The notes below the pieces were generated by a model that made no database searches, was not told where the DNA came from, and saw nothing but the letters and a program-made list of their open reading frames with translations. Positions 60,405 to 64,000 of a stretch of DNA of 64,000 nt are shown here, in pieces. The translations under genes and the position numbers were made by a program. The stretch lies in NCBI GenBank assembly GCA_035452965.1, contig DAOTCE010000012.1:69222-133221 (forward strand). The letters run 5' to 3'. Every line of letters begins with the position of its first letter. The first letter of the stretch is position 1. The stretch is from Candidatus Paceibacterota bacterium (GTDB lineage: Bacteria > Verrucomicrobiota > Verrucomicrobiia > Limisphaerales > UBA8199).

Positions 60405-61271
60405 ATGAACAGCCCCAACAGCGATCTCCTGACGCCGATCTACCTCAAGACGGACGAGGTGATGGAATGGCCCCAGGACAAAACTTTCTACCTGCTCTCG
60501 CGCGACGGGCTATTCCTTTGCCGCAATCACCAGTTCTTCTCGAGCTGCGTGCCGGCGGATCGTTGGCCTAGCGAGCTGGCGGGTCACCGCCAATTCCTCC
60601 AATTCGATTACCCGCGTCTGTCGCAGCGCCTGGTCGAGCAAGTCGTCGGCTTCTTCGATATCATTGGCGAGCGCTATGGTTCTGAGGCCGCCGTGTTGTT
60701 GGCTTGGAATCGGGACACCAATCAAGTCGAAGTAGTGGTGCCTGATCAAATCGCGACGGTCAGCTCCTCCTATTACGGAAAACCGTATGGCATTGACCTC
60801 CACTACGACGTGCCGACCCTTCCTTCGCACCTGTTGCTTATCGGGGACATCCATAGCCACGTGGACGCTCCGGCCTATGCTTCCTGGACTGACAAGGTCG
60901 ATGAGGCATATCGCCCCGGACTACACTTGGTGGTAGGGCGAATTCTCGATGAGCCGCCGGAGTTTTACTGTGCCGTGGTTGCTGACGGCACTCGTTTCCG
61001 GGTGAAGGACTTGGCTTTGGTGATGGAGGGGTACCGCCGAAGACGCCGGGAAGAAGTGCCTCCTGAGTGGATTGCCAGCGTCACCGTAGAACAATGGTCG
61101 AGCAAGAGTTATCAAATCAGCCACTCCTCGAGCAGCCTCCGCACTACGCCGCTGCTGGGGAGCGGCTCCGGATGGGACGAAAGTGTCGCCGTGCACCGCG
61201 TCAACGCCTTGTCGCCCCCGTTCCCGCCGAACAATCCAACCGGGAAGGGCTCCGCCGCTTCCACAAAATAA
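60405..61271 (+). CDS. JAMM/MPN metallopeptidase, canonical motif (module B)
   Basis: 288 residues. The motif 'LLIGDIHSHVDAPAYASWTD' contains an exact HxH-x7-SxxD (His150, His152, Ser160, Asp163), with Glu94 in 'GSEAAVLLAW' as the likely catalytic acid. 'RPGLHLVVGRI' follows as in Prok-JAB/PRTRC-A proteins. The N-terminal ~75 residues form a separate domain and the C-terminal ~60 residues are Ser/Pro-rich. It should cleave Ubl conjugates or precursors. It lies 12 bp after the E2-like gene and 3 bp before the E1 gene. Confidence 0.87.
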   Translation: MNSPNSDLLTPIYLKTDEVMEWPQDKTFYLLSRDGLFLCRNHQFFSSCVPADRWPSELAGHRQFLQFDYPRLSQRLVEQVVGFFDIIGERYGSEAAVLLAWNRDTNQVEVVVPDQIATVSSSYYGKPYGIDLHYDVPTLPSHLLLIGDIHSHVDAPAYASWTDKVDEAYRPGLHLVVGRILDEPPEFYCAVVADGTRFRVKDLALVMEGYRRRRREEVPPEWIASVTVEQWSSKSYQISHSSSSLRTTPLLGSGSGWDESVAVHRVNALSPPFPPNNPTGKGSAASTK

Positions 61272-61274
61272 CCA

Positions 61275-62117
61275 ATGAACAACCACTGCCTCCGCAACCG
61301 AATTCTCTGTCCGCGATTGCCCTCGCACCGTGCCGTGAAACTCATCGGCTTGGGAGGTGTCGGCAGCATTGTCGCCCGCTACGGCGCTGTGTTTCTCGCC
61401 TCCCTGGACCAGGAAGCCCGGCTCGTGCTGGTTGATGGTGACACGTTCGAGTACTCCAATGCCAGCCGGATGCTCTTCTCCACCTTCGGCAATAAAGCCA
61501 CGGTGCTGCGCAACGAATTGCTCCCCCGATTCTCTGATTCCACCCTTTCCATTCTGGCGGTTGAGGAATACGCCACCTTGGACAACGTCGCCCGGATTGT
61601 CCAGCCTGGCGACATCTGCCTGCTGTGTGTGGACAATCATGCCACCCGCAAGCTCCTGCACGATCATTGCTCGCAGCTCGCTGAAGTATGCCTCATCTCT
61701 GGCGGCAACGATGGCGTCGGCAAAGATTCGAGCGGGGCGGTCCGCCGCGGCACCTACGGCAATGTCCAGATTCACGTTCGGCGCAGGGGCAAGAATCTAA
61801 CCTCCTCACTTATAGAAAATCATCCGGAAATTGCCAGCCCTGCCGACAGCCTGCCGAGCGACCGTAGCTGCACCGAACTGGTCACCTCAACCCCCCAAAT
61901 CCTCTTCGCAAACCTGGCCGTAGCCTCGGCCATGCTTAACACTCTCTTTCTCCACCTCTCTGGAGCGCTGCACTACGGTGAACTCAGCTTTGATATCGCT
62001 GATGGCCTCATGCGGCCGGTAATGCCCGTATACCAGCCCCGTAAGCCCGCTCCGCCAGTGGCAAGAACCCGCTCCCGCGGGACTCTCGTTCGCAGAATCC
62101 GGACTTCAAGATCATGA
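61275..62117 (+). CDS. E1-like ThiF-family protein (module B)
   Basis: 280 residues. 'VKLIGLGGVGSIVARYGAVF' (GLGGVG 25-30), 'LVLVDGDTFEYSNASRMLF' (Asp54, Asp56, Asn62, Arg65: the full adenylation motif) and 'CLLCVDNHATRKLL' define the ThiF fold. Cys199 in 'SCTELVTSTPQILFANLAVA' sits where PRTRC ThiF proteins have their conserved Cys. This one keeps the motif that the first E1 has lost. The tail after residue ~255 is Arg/Pro-rich. It likely activates Ubl B; spacing of 3 bp from the JAMM gene supports co-translation. Confidence 0.88.
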   Translation: MNNHCLRNRILCPRLPSHRAVKLIGLGGVGSIVARYGAVFLASLDQEARLVLVDGDTFEYSNASRMLFSTFGNKATVLRNELLPRFSDSTLSILAVEEYATLDNVARIVQPGDICLLCVDNHATRKLLHDHCSQLAEVCLISGGNDGVGKDSSGAVRRGTYGNVQIHVRRRGKNLTSSLIENHPEIASPADSLPSDRSCTELVTSTPQILFANLAVASAMLNTLFLHLSGALHYGELSFDIADGLMRPVMPVYQPRKPAPPVARTRSRGTLVRRIRTSRS

Positions 62118-62131
62118 GTGCCTGACAGTGT

Positions 62132-63601
62132 ATGAAGACAATCATAAAGCAGCACACACCGCATACACAGGCGATTATTAAGGCGATCTTTCGTGGGCGG
62201 CCCGGAACTCGTCCCCCGCCAGTGTCGGACCACCCTCACCTGAAAAGTTTGAAGCCATACCAGCGGTATTTAACCGCCAGGTTCGCGACCGTGGTCGCCA
62301 AATCGTCGTTCGATTACATCAGTAAAGCTCCCGGCACTTGGTTGATCGTAGGGGACCGTCGCAGCGAAATCGCGGCGGACATCCAGTTGATTATGGAGCG
62401 CTACGGCATTGGTATCGGGGTGCTCGTCCTCCACCTGCAGCAAATCAATGCCGGTCATATTCCAACTCGCATCACCGTCAACGGCCGAGTTCAGAACCTC
62501 GCGCAACCCACCCGCTGTCTCAACGGAGCAGAAGGCGAACGCGTTCTGTCTATCCCCATCCGGCGCTACCGCTCGGACTTCGGCCGCCTGGCTCGGCTCA
62601 ACGTTGCCAAACCCCGTTCCCTTTGGGAGGCCAGCCGGATCGTCACGCACGAGCGTGACTGCAACCCCTGCTTCTATTGTTCCTGCCCGGAGACCAACCC
62701 CGCGGAAGTGATCGTTGACCTGGAAGGCCCCCGGCACGGCCTGTCCCGCCACTACAGTTTCGGCTTCACCTTCGCCCCATTTGGCAATCCGCTCTCCGTC
62801 GTGCACTTCCTGGTATGGGACCGCGCCCGGCGACCGCTAAATATGAACCGCGTCCCCATGACCGTCTCTGACCTAGTCAAGCTCACTCGCGAGATCAATC
62901 TGTCCATTCGCACATTCTTCGCCGAAACCAGCATCTGTCAGTTTCCGGTGATAGACGGAATTTCCAATGGCTGGGCGGGCAATACTATCTATCATCAGCA
63001 CTTCCAATTCTTCCAGCCGGAACACTCCGTCCCCTTGGCCCGGGGGCGCCCCCTCGGCCGGAAAGCAGTCATTTGCCGCGACGACGTGACGGTGCACCGA
63101 CTCTGCTGGCCCGCCCCAGTTTACCGCGTTCGTGCCGACGATGCTTTGAATACCGGCCTCGTGGGCAATGACCTGGCCGGCATCTGGCGCCTCCTGGGCG
63201 GCTCGCGCAAAGTGCCCTACAAACCGTTCGCGGACGGGTACACTCCCACCCAAGGCGAGAAAGTGCATGCGCACACGCAGAACCTCTATGTACCCGGTTG
63301 CCACCTCGGTGACACCGCATACCTCATGCTGCGCGACCGCGAACGGATCAACTTCCGGCCCGGTGCGGAGAACTACGTTAACCGGGCGAGAGCCTTCCGG
63401 GCCCAACGCAAGGATAACATCGGTGTGCTGGAAGCCACCGGTACCCTTATTGTGGATGACGCGGCCAGCTTCCAGGAAATGAAGCAATGGACTCCAACTG
63501 ACATCTCGCGCCAAATGCGCATGATGGCGGCAGCCATTGCCCCGGAGGAGCGCAAAGTGGCCGAGTTTGAAAACACCATCCGCGACTTGTTCCCTCCCTA
63601 G
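62132..63601 (+). CDS. GalT/Ap4A-phosphorylase-type HIT-superfamily protein
   Basis: 489 residues. 'GISNGWAGNTIYHQHFQFFQP' (in part 'NTIYHQHFQFFQP') carries H-x-H-x-Q (His288, His290, Gln292), the form of the HIT motif used by galactose-1-phosphate uridylyltransferase and Ap4A/GDP-sugar phosphorylases, where the second His forms the covalent nucleotidyl intermediate. A Cys cluster 'CNPCFYCSC' (177-185) recalls the zinc site of GalT. Long N- and C-terminal regions are unassigned. Ending the Ubl operon 14 bp after the second E1, it may nucleotidylate or hydrolyse an adenylated intermediate; that link is inference. Confidence 0.75.
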   Translation: MKTIIKQHTPHTQAIIKAIFRGRPGTRPPPVSDHPHLKSLKPYQRYLTARFATVVAKSSFDYISKAPGTWLIVGDRRSEIAADIQLIMERYGIGIGVLVLHLQQINAGHIPTRITVNGRVQNLAQPTRCLNGAEGERVLSIPIRRYRSDFGRLARLNVAKPRSLWEASRIVTHERDCNPCFYCSCPETNPAEVIVDLEGPRHGLSRHYSFGFTFAPFGNPLSVVHFLVWDRARRPLNMNRVPMTVSDLVKLTREINLSIRTFFAETSICQFPVIDGISNGWAGNTIYHQHFQFFQPEHSVPLARGRPLGRKAVICRDDVTVHRLCWPAPVYRVRADDALNTGLVGNDLAGIWRLLGGSRKVPYKPFADGYTPTQGEKVHAHTQNLYVPGCHLGDTAYLMLRDRERINFRPGAENYVNRARAFRAQRKDNIGVLEATGTLIVDDAASFQEMKQWTPTDISRQMRMMAAAIAPEERKVAEFENTIRDLFPP

Positions 63602-63948
63602 AGGGACCCATGGGAATTGGCAACACTCGGCGTTTTAAGCCGCCCTCAACTGTGTCGTCGGCGTTATTCGCAGACAGGAAACCAACTGTCTCATCTCCAC
63701 TGCCATCGGCTACGTCAACGCCCCCATAACTGACCTTAACGCGTGGTGGATTCATTTTCATCACGGCACCAACATTGGTGGTCTGTTCCCCGCTCATTAC
63801 CCCGACTCGATGCCCCTGGGCCGCTTGCAGGCGTAACTACAGCTCCTCCGCAGCAAGCTAGCTTGTGATGGACTGCGATAGGAGGGAGAAGGGGTGGGCA
63901 GTAATCGGCGTAAGCCCCCCAGAACAAGCTTCTCCCGCTGCCTTCAAT
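63602..63948. other. Intergenic region, nothing recognised
   Basis: About 345 bp between the end of the Ubl locus and a tRNA. I saw no clear terminator or gene; short frames on the minus strand are unsupported. Confidence 0.5.
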
Positions 63949-64000
63949 TGGTTGCGGGGGCTGGATTTGAACCAGCGACCTTCAGGTTATGAGCCTGACG
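63949..64000 (-). tRNA. Partial tRNA, anticodon CAU (Met or Ile2)
   Basis: The 3' part of a tRNA on the minus strand, cut by the window edge. It shows an encoded CCA end (TGG at 63949-63951 on plus), a T-arm GCTGG-TTCAAAT-CCAGC and an anticodon arm TCAGG-CTCATAA-CCTGA with CAU at 63989-63991. The 5' half is missing, so initiator, elongator Met and Ile2 cannot be told apart. Confidence 0.9.

Noticed and set aside
52279..63601. Interpretation of the locus as molybdopterin/thiamine biosynthesis (MoaD/MoeB, ThiS/ThiF)
   Set aside because: Two JAMM peptidases, E2-like and RING-like proteins and an AAA unfoldase are present, while no other moa or thi gene is found; sulfur carriers do not need these partners.
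52279..63601. Interpretation as a Pup-proteasome locus
   Set aside because: No Pup (short, C-terminal GGE/GGQ), PafA, Dop or 20S subunits are encoded; only the ATPase resembles that system.

Overview
The window reads as a high-GC chromosomal segment of a member of the Verrucomicrobiota (Limisphaerales/Pedosphaera-like). This is an inference from gene content: a PEP-CTERM protein, giant Ig/RCC1/LamG surface proteins, secreted sulfatases, a glutaminase-A-like protein, a Tat-exported Gfo/Idh/MocA protein, SGNH hydrolases and a compact division cluster led by mraZ. No rRNA, CRISPR array or insertion sequence was seen. One partial tRNA (anticodon CAU) sits at the right edge.

Region 1 (1-25 kb) is mostly secreted or periplasmic catabolism: an NHL-repeat protein (5' end missing), a toxin-antitoxin-like nucleotidyltransferase pair, two sulfatases, a glutaminase-like enzyme, an ExuT-like MFS transporter, an M48 protease, an SGNH hydrolase, a VCBS plus formylglycine-generating-enzyme-like fusion, a Tat-exported oxidoreductase, an ApbE flavin transferase, a TlpA-like thioredoxin and a 1,715-residue Ig/LamG/beta-helix/RCC1 protein. 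Region 2 (25-43 kb) holds a SIMPL protein, topB overlapping a Xer-type recombinase, a PQQ-type sugar dehydrogenase, a leftward block of secreted carbohydrate-related proteins, 6-phosphofructokinase and a nucleotide-sugar dehydrogenase.

Region 3 (43.6-49.4 kb) is a reduced leftward dcw cluster, mraZ-ftsL-ftsI-ftsW-mraY, lacking rsmH, murE, murF, murD and murG. Upstream of mraZ lie five 10-bp-spaced repeats resembling MraZ operators, a cluster of TTATTCACA DnaA-box sequences and an 11-bp tandem repeat array.

Region 4 (52.3-63.6 kb) is the most striking part: a rightward run of eleven confident genes encoding what looks like a complete bacterial ubiquitin-like conjugation system, in fact two modules back to back. 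Module A has an FHA+RING-like protein, an E1-like ThiF protein, an E2-like protein, an unknown protein, a ubiquitin-like protein ending LGG-HRG, a JAMM peptidase with a Cys-rich insertion, and an AAA ATPase with Mpa/ARC-like architecture. Module B has a second ubiquitin-like protein, a PRTRC-B/Prok-E2_D-like protein, a canonical JAMM peptidase, a second ThiF/E1 protein and a GalT/HIT-type nucleotidyltransferase-like protein. Overlapping ATGA junctions and 3-15 bp gaps argue for co-expression. The likely logic is activation (E1), transfer (E2, RING), removal or maturation (JAMM) and ATP-driven unfolding of tagged targets (AAA). No 20S proteasome subunit or Pup gene is present in the window.
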